A stretch of DNA of 64,000 nucleotides, from positions 1 through 64,000 of the forward strand of contig JASAND010006526.1 of assembly GCA_030248195.1 (NCBI GenBank), read 5' to 3'. The stretch is from Trissonchulus latispiculum. Its lineage: Eukaryota > Nematoda > Enoplea > Enoplida > Ironidae. Under the pieces are notes generated by a model. The model ran no database searches and was not told the DNA's origin. It saw only the letters and a list, made by a program, of their open reading frames with translations. This document shows positions 44,008 to 54,568 of this stretch, piece after piece; position 1 is the first letter of the stretch, and every line of letters starts with the position of its first letter. The position numbers and the translations under genes were made by a program.

Positions 44008-44060
44008 TGCTGTGATATTGGGAGACTTCGACCAACTTCCTCCCCCCCCCAGATTGTTTT
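44000..44060 (+). pseudogene. Second 2A-LINE, endonuclease catalytic GDF motif
   Basis: Immediately after the MITE the frame reads SAVILGDFDQLP, equivalent to GSLILGDLNGHSP of the intact copy and containing the catalytic Asp of APE-type endonucleases. The LINE then dissolves into a C-rich stretch and a foldback. Confidence 0.65.
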
Positions 44061-44099
44061 ACTATCCCTCCCCCCACTTTTCGACTTTCGTTCCCCCCC

Positions 44100-44521
44100 C
44101 CGTTCATACCTCTGCCCGTTTGTCCGTTTCTGGTTGTCCGTTTGTCCGCTCACATACTAGTTCATACCTTTCCGTTTTTGCGTTTGTCTTTTTGTCCGCT
44201 TGTCCGTTTGTCCGTTTGAGTTGTTGATTCATAGTTTTCCGTTTGTCCGTTTGTCCGGTTGTCCCTTTGTCCGTTTGTCCGTAATGTCCGTTTAGACTTC
44301 AACACTGCTCTACTTTTCCGGTTGTCCGTAAGCAACAAGTATGAATCACTTTAGAAAAGCAAACCAGACAAACTGACTAACCGACAAACGGAAACGAACA
44401 AACAGACAAACGGAAAGCTAGGTATGAACTGATCTGTGAGTTCAGCAAAAAGGACAAACGGAGAAACGGAAATTCGAACAAACAGACAAACGGGCAAAAG
44501 GAAAATAGGTATGAACCGGGC
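44100..44521. repeat. Foldback of TTTGTCCG repeats, about 420 bp
   Basis: The left half is an array of CGTTTGTCC units; the right half is the reverse complement (GGACAAACG-type units). Ends: CCGTTCATACCT at left and AGGTATGAACCGG at right. Two more TTCATACCT / AGGTATGAAC copies lie inside each arm. Confidence 0.8.
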
Positions 44522-44814
44522 TTAAAACTAATTACATCAAGGAATTACAATCTCACAACGCGAGGGAAACAGTGCATCATTATTATCGTCATCAACAAAG
44601 ACATCAGCAAACGTCTCATTTAGGCATTCTGCTTTCGAATTACTTTCAGACAGCATTTCACCATTCATTTTCTGCAGGATTCCAATATCATCTAGCACAT
44701 TTAGCACTTTTTGACATAGCTATAAAATCATTTCAAATTACTCTTGCATGCTAATTTTGTTTGATGCAACCTTAAAGCCTTTCGAAACTTTTTACTGATT
44801 ATCCCTATGCGTAT

Positions 44815-45615
44815 TTAAATCTGTATCGCAACGTGGTGCCCTAAAACGCGTCCAAGTGCGCCTTTTTCGATTATTAAAAGCTTCGTAGAAACAGATAAAG
44901 GAAAAGAGAATTTTCTTTTAGATGTGTGTAGAGGAACAAAATTTCTTAGTTTCGTTAATAGTATCCACAAATATAATCCACATGTCATCAACATTATTAC
45001 ACAAACTATACAAAAAATTCCAGTCAATATTATCAAGAAATATTTTCATATCGTTGTACTTAGCGTTTCTGAAGTCATACCTATTTGCAACTTACGTTAG
45101 ACCCATCGTAGAATGTGGCACGGTAATCTGGTCACCTTATTTACTGAAAGACATCGATCTAATTGAAAATGTTTAAAGAAAACATTACAAAGCGTATTCC
45201 GTATTTAAGAAATTTGCTTTACATATCGAGGTTAGATAGTCGTTAGAATATCGAAGAATTCTCTTTGATCTGAATTTGTTATATAAGATTATCTACAAAA
45301 GGTGGACTTAATTTTGACGAGTTATTTTGTTTCGCACCGCCAGCAGCCACACGGAGCCACAGTCTACGCTTAGTGCTGCCTCCTAATACAGGTACTACTT
45401 TCTTGCAAAATTTGTTCTTTCATAAAGTCATAAGAGCTTGGAATACTCTACCGAAAAACGTAGTCGAGGCAAAATGTCTCAGTATATTTAATAACCGCCT
45501 GGCAAATTTAGATTTAACAAGTTTTCTCAGGGGCGAGAGTAAGGTGATCACGATTGATCCTCCTGGTCCGTCTCAAGACTCAAATATATTTAGTTTGTTT
45601 GTTTTTTGTCATTAA
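44815..45615 (+). pseudogene. CR1/Jockey-like LINE, reverse-transcriptase C-terminal remnant
   Basis: YVRPIVECGTVIWSPYLLKD then IDLIENV is the conserved thumb-region block of CR1/Jockey-type LINEs (usually LVRPxLEYxxxVWSP...LExVQR). Downstream in another frame, FFHKVIRAWNTLPKNVVEAK and LSIFNNRLANLD are the typical C-terminal block. Two or more frameshifts and stops make it inactive. It is a different LINE family from the 2A elements. Confidence 0.8.
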
Positions 45616-45728
45616 TGGTATATATACTAACAACTATATATATTCCATACCAGGTAGAATAGATCTTGGACACCAACTGTCGCAGCTTGCTAGCTGATAC
45701 AGTGGATTCCGTCCTCGGCTACACTTAC

Positions 45729-45821
45729 CAGCTGTCCAATGCTGGCAGTTTTGCTAGTTTGCCCTACTGGCGTTACCGCTGGGGCTAGGCATATCGCTGT
45801 GAAAATTAGTAGCAACTTCAT
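45729..45821 (-). CDS. Possible first exon encoding a signal peptide
   Basis: ATG at 45,821-45,819 opens MKLLLIFTAICLAPAVTPVG, a classic signal-peptide profile, and 31 codons later meets a consensus GTAAGT donor (phase 0). No downstream exon was identified. It could belong to a small secreted protein, to the LTR element whose remainder lies right of 56,876, or be chance. Confidence 0.25.
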
Positions 45822-45887
45822 GACATATCCATCAGTGATATTTTTGAGACAATTTGTCTTCGGCCGATTTTCAGAAATCGGTTCTGT

Positions 45888-46547
45888 TTAAGGTGGTGGT
45901 ATCCTTTTGTGCAGTGCTTTTGTGGTTATTTTTTGAAACGCTATAACTTTCGCAATTTTGGGAGTTGCAAAGAGCTTTATACGTCGTTTTAAAGCTTATT
46001 ATCTGTACATTCACATGAGCTTACAGAACTGGCAAAATTAGCAAAAAACTAGCAGAAATTTTCTGACAAGCAGACATCTAACAGGATGAATATAGACCAA
46101 AAGTTTTTGAACATCGATTTCTCAAAACTGAAGAATCGGCCAAAAGTTCTTTTTGTGCCACGATATGAAGGACATATGGGCCGAGGGACGTTTTTGTTGG
46201 ATTTGGCTCAGCAGGTCTTAACGGTCGAGAAAATCGGCCAAATGTACAGTAACACGAAATTTCGCAACTTTGCATTGAGTTTTCTTGCTACTCAATATGT
46301 TTTAGCCCAAACCAAGAAAAACGTCCCTCCGCAGAAGTGCGAATTTCGATTCTGCCGAAAATCTCCGGAATCCGTCGAGTAGTTTTTGAGAAATCGATGT
46401 TCGAAACAAAATAATCGCAGTTTTGACATAATGGTTTTTCGGCCAAATCTCTAGCTAAAAGCAATAAAGTCCGGCTAATAGGCATTCATAAAATGTGCAT
46501 TTGGACGATGTATCGATTGAGTATAACTAAGCCAATTTTGTCCTTAA
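45888..46547. mobile_element. Outer TTAA element, left part
   Basis: TTAA at 45,888-45,891 followed by GGTGGTGGTATCCTTTTGTG, the terminus of the same family as 1,958-4,522. It is interrupted at TTAA 46,544-46,547 by the 10-kb element and resumes at 56,517. Removing the insert and one TTAA gives a continuous match to the uninterrupted copy at 2,280-2,350 (reverse strand), with the same spacing. Confidence 0.78.
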
Positions 46548-47068
46548 GGTGGCGCTTGCATTACCGGGAAAATGGCTATTAAAAATTAACCCCTGGATGG
46601 ATTTGGCTGAAGCTTGGTGGAAATGTGTACCAGGGTGCCCTGCATCGTTTAATAGCCTACCTAGGCGTGACAATTGAGGGAGTCTGCAGTAGGAGCCAAA
46701 AATGTGTTAAAAACCACAATTTTTGACTTTTACCTTGCTGTTTTGGCTATAGAATAGCGTAAAAGCTACAAACATCACGTTGAAAGTTGTGAATATCTTA
46801 CCCATTATGTCAACCCTTATTTATAATCCACTACTAGAGCACACTACTATCCTACACCGAAGAAAGGAAACCCTTTCGCTAAGTTTCCAATTCATACAAT
46901 GTTACGCGACACGAATTTACTAAACCAACGAATAATAAATTAACAAAAATCAAACAACATCAACAAAGAAGCAACAATAAGAATAAAAATTCAAATCCTT
47001 GAACAAGACATAACTGCAACACACGAAATAAATACAATACAACAAATAACTAAAAATTGTCCCTGAGT

Positions 47069-47195
47069 TCAGAAGAGATAGGAGGGCATGGAGGGTTTGG
47101 AAGTAAAAGGGTGAGGGAGGTGGAGGAACTTGTATACCAAGCCAGTTTCAAGCAGCGCAGCCTTTCTAAATTCGGATAAGCTAGCAGCATTATAC
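47069..47195 (-). CDS. Terminal exon of an unidentified small gene (exon 3)
   Basis: Acceptor TTTTTATTTCAG before 47,195; open frame to TGA at 47,071-47,069. Product YNAASLSEFRKAALLETGLV then YKFLHLPHPF. It completes, in phase, the codon split at the donor of 47,430-47,524. No family recognised. No AATAAA is obvious within the next 200 bp on the minus strand. Confidence 0.4.
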
Positions 47196-47429
47196 CTGAA
47201 ATAAAAATATTTTGATGACTGAGTCAGCTTACGCCGACATGAGGTCCAGAAAACTGAGAAGCAAATAAGATAATTACTTCTGAAACCAGGTTTGAATTAG
47301 TACGGCAAGTGGAAATGTGAAAAACAAGAGCTTTGCAAAGCCAGTTACAAGCTTAATACTATAATTTTTAGTTTACCAACACTCAAAAATACTCGGACGA
47401 ATACAACAAAAATGCTAAAAAGTATATAC

Positions 47430-47524
47430 ATTCGAAGGAGCAGAGGACGTGCTGCACCCCAATTAGCGGCTGAGACTCCAAAACTGGAGGAGGCAAGGCA
47501 GTTGGAGCCGTCTTCCTTCAAATG
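47430..47524 (-). CDS. Penultimate exon of the same unidentified gene (exon 2)
   Basis: Acceptor TTTAATTTTAG before 47,524, donor GTATAT after 47,430; phase 0 in, phase 2 out. Only one of the three frames is open: HLKEDGSNCLASSSFGVSAA then NWGAARPLLLR. Splicing to 47,195 gives an uninterrupted frame to a stop. Confidence 0.4.
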
Positions 47525-47639
47525 CTAAAATTAAATGAATAAATGAAATCGCGAATTGTTCGGAGCTTCTATCGTCTAATCAAACACAACAGTTATAAGC
47601 TCCATCTAACAGACTGTAAACGTGAATAAGAATGCCATA

Positions 47640-47645
47640 GCGAAT

Positions 47646-47680
<35 letters not shown>

Positions 47681-48130
47681 ATACCAGCAGCTAATATGTT
47701 ATATGAGCATGTTGCATACGCTAATTGTACACGCTCAGTATGCTCTATGAGCAAAAAGTGCTCACAGAGACGGTTGTATGTGCATTTTGCTCATAGAGAC
47801 AGTTCTTATGAGCAGTGCTCATAGAGAATGCTCATAGAGATGTGAAGTTTACCTGCTCTGTGAGCAAAAAATTTTTTTTGAAAATGCTAATTAGCTTAAT
47901 TAATTAAGCTGAGCTTATGCTTAAAAAATGGCTTAGGCTTAGACGTGTAAAAGCACGCTCTCGGTAAGCCTAACACGCTCTCGGTAAGCCTAGGCGCTGC
48001 CGCGGAGGAACGCGTTATTTGACGGTGCTCACAAGACAGGAAAGATGCATCTATATATATATATATATATATGATATATATATATGTATATATATATACG
48101 TAAGATCATAAATTGCATATGAATTTGGAA
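47640..48130. repeat. (TA)n tracts and GCTCATAGAG repeats
   Basis: (TA)n at 47,648-47,677 and 48,052-48,100, separated by repeated ATGAGCA/GCTCATAGAGA motifs (47,700-47,870) and a duplicated CACGCTCTCGGTAAGCCTA (about 47,953 and 47,972). No gene. Confidence 0.65.
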
Positions 48131-48639
48131 GTCTACTATAGAATCGAAGAAGCTTATTATTTACTTGATATATACAATTGCCCACTATGCGTAGATACGG
48201 GGGGGGGCGGCCGCCCTCCCCGAAATAATGGCTTTGCCCCCTGAAAAACTTGGGCGAAAGAAAAATAGTACGCCCGCGCGGAGCGCGGGCGTTTAACTTT
48301 ATTAGAAACATACACAAATTATACATTAATGCTTCAAATTAGCTCAACATTGATGCATTTTCTACACCAATAAAAAAATTTCGCGCCCCAAAAATTTCGC
48401 CAATTAGATTATCGAAATTATTATATATTTTTCATTAAACATGCTAACAAATGTTTGTATATATAAGTTGCTTTGCAGTTTTGCTGTTATCTGCGTTATA
48501 TTCCCAACATCATCAGCCTTGGCAAATACGCAGTTCTTAATGAGAGCATTCTAATAGTTTCCGTTTTCGAACAAGACAGTAAACGTAGAAAATAGTAAAT
48601 AAAGGTACAAAATGTTATATAGTCAATTGATAAATTATT

Positions 48640-49120
48640 TATAAAGAAGTAAATGTTTCAGTAGCGTTTAATGGCTAAATTTAAAAATTTTCTCAACTTC
48701 TGGTGGGCTCTGCCCCCCAGACCCCCCGTTTGGGACTTAGGATTTCGCTTTCAGTTGTAACAAGTCGAAAACATGAACCATAGAAGGCTTTTGAATTTAT
48801 AGGACAATTTGCAGTATAATACGCAGTGTGCATGTTACGCAAAACTAGAAAACTTTACCCCCCTCCCTCAAAAGTCCTCGGTCAACACCGTCCCCCCTGA
48901 AAATTTTTTGTACCTACGCTACTGCAATTGCCCATCAGTTTCAGCCAGATACCAATCATCGAACGGTATATATACCGTGCAGAGTAACCAGATTTACCGT
49001 TGAAACTACCGACGGTGCACATTAGCGAAAGTGATCCAGAGCAGTGGATTTGACCTGAAACACATCACACATGTTCAAAAAAAATTACGTAATCTAATTA
49101 ATCAAAATCATTTGGGCACC
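48640..49120. other. Interval with a GGGCTCTGCCCCCCAGACC motif
   Basis: The motif TGGGCTCTGCCCCCCAGACC at about 48,703-48,722 is the fourth example of this type in the window. On the minus strand TGTGTTTCAG before 49,058 and GTAGTT near 49,010 could delimit a short exon, but the frame is not decisive. Confidence 0.35.
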
Positions 49121-49125
49121 ATGGC

Positions 49126-51318
49126 CACACAGACACTAGCGTAGCCAGAAAAAAATTTCGGGGGGGGGGCAAGCCAGAATTTTTGAAACTTAATTGTGGC
49201 AGTTAAAAGGGGAACCGCATGCATTTTATTACGTTAGCTTATTGGCTTAAAGGGTCATATCTCAGAACTGGGTCTGGGATTCGGCTCATTTTGTAGCCCT
49301 TCTACCAGGGCTGGCGGATCAGGAAGAGACCAAGGACAAGCCCGAACGGGAGGCGTCAGGCACCCTTGTCTGGCTTTTTCCTACGGGGGGGGGTGGGTGG
49401 GGGCGCCCTCCCAGAATTTCGTCCCCCCCCCCAGACTTGGGTCGCCCCCCCCAGAATCGCCGCCCCCCAGGATTCGGGCCTTCCCCCCCCAGAACTTTTA
49501 AGTGCCCGGAAAAATAGGGTTTTGAGCGTAAATTTTGAAAAATGTTTCCGGCTTCGCCGGATTTTTAGACATTTTTAAGCATTTATTAGCTATTTTAAGA
49601 TTAAATTTAGGTTAAAAATGGTTAATATTTTAGCTCAGTAGCAAAAAATAGCTATTTTTAAAGCATTTTTCGAAAAAATTTTCTCCCCCCCCAGACCTGG
49701 GGGGGGGACCGCCCCCCAGACTTCCCCCCCCCAGAAATTTTTGCCCAGGAAAAAGCCAGCTTGTACCCACGAAACCAGGACCAAGAAGAGAGAAGGGAAG
49801 AGGGAAGTTCAGCTTTTCACTCACCATTGAAAGTAAAGAATTGGTCCCGCCGGGGATCGAACCACGGCCCTTCTGACTCCGGAGCAGACATGCTAACCAC
49901 TACACCACGTGGACCATCAACTGAACTCCCATTGCAGGCTTATCAATCTTTCCTATGCCTGCTTCCCTTACAATTTTTGGCCAGCAGGTTTATTATGACC
50001 CTAAAAATGATATATCAAAAAATTGCGTCTGGCTTAACAGTAATAAGCTCTCTAGCTCGAATAAACTTACTTCGCGCTGCCCTCGACGGGGGGTCATTGA
50101 CCCTAAAACACCAGTTTTTGAAAATTACATGCCAGCTAAGGAGACTGCCTTTTGATAGAAGGGCTCTATAAGCAAATTGAGGAGCAAACGCAGTATTATA
50201 GCACGTCTGTATCTTTCAATACAATGCAACAAAGTCAAGGATCAAAATTTGCCATTCAGCCGACATGGAAAAATCACAGAAATGGACCTTACACACGAAC
50301 CGCTGATCAAAACAAGTTGATATTTACAAGTTTTACGTGCTTGCTAAACCTAATCAACTGACAAAATATGGAGCAAATTGATTTTTCAAGGTTGTCCACT
50401 CCATCTGCGAACATCTCAGAAATCGACTCATATATCATGGGGGAGCTCGGAGAGCCCCCCATAATATGAGCTATAAAGGCACTTAGCGGATTTGGAAAAG
50501 TGCTAATTAGGCATAATATATATATATATAAGTACTATACTTTACAACATTATTAACCAAGATCAGGTATATCCCTTTATGACTTTCCATCCCTCAGGAA
50601 GGACAAAAGTTGATAGCATTTTTCAAAAGACTGGTTAAAGATATAGACTTGGTTCATTTTTAAGCTGATTTTTGATTTATTAGGTTATATTGGAGCATAG
50701 AATGGAGACTTTCAAAGCTCTATACCTTGTTATAGAGGCCAAAATATCAGTTCTACCGACGTCAAAATCGACGATTTTGCTCAAACCAATGTTATTCTCC
50801 TATAGCCCCATAGTTTGATTTGACATTCATTGTACATTATATTTTGGACTATGGAGAATCCAAAGACTAATCCATATTTCTCTGCCCTATTTATCGTAAA
50901 CTGACTTTTAAAATTGTGCTCTGTAGGGCACAAACTGCAGAAAGGTTTGTCCTTCCCCTAGTACAGTCAGAATAAAACAGACCATAGGTAGCGTTTCAAG
51001 GCAAATCGTTAGATAAACCATAAATTACAACTATCCAATTTTCCACCAAAAACGATTGCAGACGTTTCTGCCTTATGATTTGTGCACTATAAAAGATAGT
51101 TTGCGTACTAATTCGCGCCGAAGGCGCGAAAAATTTTGGATTTTACTTCTAAATTGCTTTAATTTTCATGGCTTCTCAGGCTCAACGCAGCCTACAGCTG
51201 CTGTCTGCGTCATAGATATTTCCTGAATCCTGATGGCAGATATTTTCAGGGGGGCAATCCGATTTCGGGGGGGGCATGCCCCCCTTGCCCCCCCCCTGGC
51301 TACGCGCCTGCACACAGA
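49126..51318. mobile_element. 2.18-kb hAT-type element with 8-bp TSD
   Basis: CACACAGA at 49,126-49,133 and 51,311-51,318 is a perfect 8-bp target duplication. The ends read CACTAGCGTAGCCAG and, reverse-complemented, CAGGCGCGTAGCCAG, the common hAT CAGNGGCGTAGCCAG type. Next to each end is a G-run (TTTCGGGGGGGGGG). It contains a G-run MITE (49,380-49,745), a tRNA-like sequence and the reverse copy of the repeat seen at 31,380/32,513 (50,430-50,505). No transposase ORF. Confidence 0.85.
49843..49915 (-). ncRNA. tRNA-like sequence (probable SINE head)
   Basis: On the minus strand GGTCC...GGACC ends can pair, with an A box (GGTGTAGTGGTTAGCATG) and a B box (GGTTCGATCC), so a Pol III promoter is present. 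Read as standard cloverleaf the anticodon loop CTCCGGA gives CCG (Arg), but acceptor positions 6-7 and two T-stem pairs mismatch. That decay, plus its place inside a hAT element, points to a tRNA-derived SINE or pseudogene. Confidence 0.6.
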
Positions 51319-51319
51319 A

Positions 51320-51570
51320 TATAAAATTGGATCCTAAAATTTAATTAAAAAAGTTTTCGGTAGCATGGTCAAATAGAAAATCATTGTACCCTAAACTTTA
51401 ATCGAAAAAATTTTGGGCAGCATGGTGGTAAAGAATCAATATTGGATCCAAAAGTTCAATCGAAATAAATCTTGGACAGTTTTGCGTACAAAATCAATTT
51501 GGTTCTAAACTTTAATCGAAATAATTTTGGGCAGTATGACTCCATAGAAAATCAGATTTCGAATATATAT
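51320..51570. repeat. Degenerate tandem repeat, about 4 copies of 60-65 bp
   Basis: Units share CTAAACTTTAATCGAAAAAA TTTTGGGCAG-like text at about 51,330, 51,395, 51,450 and 51,510. They directly follow the hAT element's right TSD. Confidence 0.65.
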
Positions 51571-51681
51571 ATAAAGATTTCCAAATTAAAAATTAAATTG
51601 AAATAAAAGAGATCTGTCTTCTTCCAAATTATATGAGGATATATACATAGGAAACATACAGTTCCCAAGCCTGCTTAGGAA

Positions 51682-51756
51682 GTGTCCGCCGGGACTTGAA
51701 CCCGGGACCCCCCAGACTCGAAAGCCTGGGTTGCTCTGCCACTGAGCTACGTCCAC
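51682..51756 (-). ncRNA. tRNA-like sequence, near-intact arms
   Basis: Minus strand GTGGACGTAGCTCAGTGGC (A box), a perfect T arm CCGGG-TTCAAGT-CCCGG and CGGACAC 3' end. The D arm (GCTC/GAGC) pairs. The anticodon region CCAGGCTTTCGAGTCTGG has an 8-base loop, one more than standard, so the anticodon is ambiguous (TTC Glu or TCG Arg), and two acceptor pairs mismatch. It is probably a tRNA pseudogene or SINE head. Confidence 0.6.
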
Positions 51757-52002
51757 TAGTAAAAAGGAACAGGCTTGAAAATATTTAATCTTTTGCTGGA
51801 AGAATTGTCTTCGGGTTGGAAGAAAACAGATCAAAGAGCAAGAATGTTTACAGAATTTCAGGAAAGGTTTCATAAAGTCGGTACAACTGCAATATATATA
51901 CCGGTAGAAATTTAAATTTGAAGGTTTGAAGTACTTACGTACACAAGAAAACAAATGTAAAATACATATTAATTTACAGAAGGCAGATATATATATGTAT
52001 GT

Positions 52003-52005
52003 ATG

Positions 52006-52077
<72 letters not shown>
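52003..52077. repeat. (TA)n microsatellite, about 35 units
   Basis: Uninterrupted AT/TA dinucleotides. Together with the (TA)5 at 52,820-52,830 it forms the target of the element at 52,078-52,819. Confidence 0.95.
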
Positions 52078-52079
<2 letters not shown>

Positions 52080-52819
52080 ATGCACAGGGGCCGCCACTAC
52101 CGGGGCCTCATCGTGGCCCCGGAAGGCTGGGTTTTCTCTAGGCGAAAAAAGTGGGGGGAGCCCCCCCCCTCACTTGTGGGGGGAAGACCAAAAGTGGGGG
52201 GGGGGGAGTCCAAAGTGACCTAAACATGCCAAAAATGCAGTAAACATCGCCTGTTTTCTACATATACCGCTATAGCTATGCTTAAAAGTGCTCAAAAATC
52301 AAGTTTGAGTACCAAAAAACCATTTTTGATCAAAAAATTCCGGCAAAGCCGACCGGAAAATTTCTGAAAATTTTGACCAAAAATCCTTAAAATTTGGCAT
52401 TTTCTAGCCACCCTATAGTGAGCGGGGGGGGGAAGCCCAAAAAAGGAGGGAGGGGGAACGAGTGGGGGGAAAACCCGAAAAGTGGGGGCGCCCCCCCTAC
52501 TAAAGAAAAAGCCCCGGTACCGGGTCCTGGAAATTGGGGGTCCAAATCGAAAATTTTCAAAAAGTTTCTTGAAAATTTAAATTTTGCAATAATTTTTGAT
52601 ATACAGATATACAGAAGATATATACATACTATCTCTGTTTTCATTCATATCAGCGGGAAAACAATCGACTTGTAACACTTTTTGACTTTCGAAAATTCAA
52701 AATTTTGGTCAAAAAATGTCAAAAATTTTTCAAGGTTTTGGCCCCGGTCGGGACCGGGGCCTGACCACCGGGGCCGGGGCCTGACTACCGAGGTCGGGGC
52801 CAGGACCCGGTGCATCCCT
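52078..52819. mobile_element. TIR element inserted in the (TA)n tract, with a G-run MITE inside
   Basis: Left end GATGCACAGGGGCC and right end GGACCCGGTGCATC (reading GATGCACCGGGTCC in reverse) are imperfect TIRs, with (TA)n on both outer sides. CCGGGGCC-rich repeats fill both ends (52,086-52,125 and 52,742-52,812). At 52,127-52,515 a MITE of the 22,029-22,408 family is inserted (CTGGGTTTTCTCTAG end). Confidence 0.6.
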
Positions 52820-52840
52820 AATATATATATGTATACGTAC

Positions 52841-52948
52841 AATGGCAGAAGACAACAGCCAGTCTGCAAAAGGTAGAAAAGGTATAGGGCCCCCGGCCCG
52901 GAGAAACTCCTGTCCTCGTGCGAGAATATACAGGGCGTCGGTGCTCAT
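52841..52948 (-). CDS. Possible first exon of the small gene ending at 47,069 (exon 1)
   Basis: ATG at 52,948, 36 open codons (MSTDALYILARGQEFLRAGG, then PFLPFADWLLSS), and a consensus GTACGT donor after 52,841 in phase 0. An in-frame stop lies seven codons upstream of the region, so this would be an initial exon. The phase fits the exon at 47,524, which would give a 109-residue protein. An opposite-strand ORF (52,842-53,123) with its own GTAAGC donor competes for the same DNA, so both calls are tentative. Confidence 0.3.
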
Positions 52949-53189
52949 CCCCGATTACAAGCCACTTGAGCCAGGAGTGCTACCTCTGACAATAGCTGAA
53001 ACAGGGGAGGAGGGGCCAGCTCCTCATTGTCGTCCTGGGTCCTCCAGCACCGAAATGGCACTTTTAGGGTTTTTAGCCTCTAGCAAGCTAGGTAAGCGAA
53101 ATTCTCCGAATCTGACCGCATAGGATGACGCAGCGTGCTCGATCGTGCTATAATCTCTAACTGTTTCCATGTCAAGTTGTTAAAACATT

Positions 53190-53540
53190 TTTCAAAAAAA
53201 TTTGGGTGGGTTCCCCCCCCCAAGTGGGTTTCCCCGCAACGTTTGGCAATGTGCCAGACTAACGGTGCATCGGATCAGTCTAATTTTTGCTGTGTGCAAA
53301 GAAGAAGAGTTGCCATCATTGAAAATAATTGCATAACTTTTCTAGCTCAACCCAGTCAAAAGCTACATCGGTCCAAACTTTTGGTAACCTTTTAGATGGT
53401 TGAACCAAAAGTATATACAAAGCTCGAACCCATGACCCAGGAGGTGGGTGGGTTTTCCCCCCAAAAGGGCTTATCCCTAGTAGTGGGGATGGGGGGCCGC
53501 CCTCCATTCGGCGACCTCCCCCCGAAATTTTTCTAACCAT
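53190..53540. repeat. G/C-run repeat with a tRNA-like B box
   Basis: C-run blocks at 53,212-53,222 and 53,513-53,523 flank an interval with CATGGGTTCGAGCTTTG on the minus strand at about 53,420-53,436, a B-box-like motif. No A box was found at proper distance, so I do not call a tRNA. Confidence 0.4.
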
Positions 53541-53959
53541 TAGCAGCAAAAGAAAAATTCATGCATTTCTTAGCTCAATAGAGCCTCCTGATCAATTTGG
53601 TATAGATTTTGCCCGGAGCCAGGTGGCCAAAATCTGACATGGTGCCATTCCAAGCCAAATTGTTCAATTTCGACAAAAATCGAAAGTTGTCCACTAAAAT
53701 AGGTCGGTTTGGTTTTAAATTCAATAAGAACACGTTTTCTATGAGATAGGATGCTTAAACTGCAAGAAATTAAGCAAATTTCAAAAAATTCTAAAATTTG
53801 CCTGTTTATATATATACGTGTTAAACACGCAAAATTTGAATTGAATTTTTTCAAAAATATTGGTATATATTTTTTGATGCAGATATACGTATATATATTA
53901 AAATAACCCGCTCTTTCGAATAGTGTAGTCAAAACTGGCAGGCATGCTTCCAGAAAAAA

Positions 53960-54533
53960 TTGCACCTGGGTTTTTTCCCGCGTGGGGGGGCAGCCCCCCA
54001 GCCATTTTCTCAACTCCACCCCAGAAATTTGGGAGGGAAGTCCCCCCAACTGGGGGGGGGGGGTAGTCGCATCGAAGGCGCGAACAGGTAATTTTGCAAA
54101 ATTGACCACATTTTTGGGTTATGTAAAGTTTTTATCACTGCGAGAAATACACGTTTTAAACTGCATTATGGGCTTTCTGACTCATTATTGACGACCTTAA
54201 TTTGGACTTGGAAACATGTTGGCAAACAAGTTTTCGCTTGTAAAAACAATGTCTAATGTCAAAGTAACTTCATTGGTGAATGTTCATTGGCATTAGAAAC
54301 GGCTGAAAAAACGATTTTTGGCATAGAAAAATTTTTTGTGGGATGGGTGGAGGGGTTCCTGGGGGTCCCCAGAGGGGGCCCATCAAAAAAGTTGGAGAGG
54401 AGAACACAGCTCCGTTACACCTATGGCAACCCAACCCCCCACCATAGTTTCCTTTGGGGTTGGGGGCATTCATAGATGTGTTAGGGGGGACCCCCCAGCC
54501 CTTTTTTCAACCCTCCCCCAAAACTTTTGGGGG

Positions 54534-54568
<35 letters not shown>

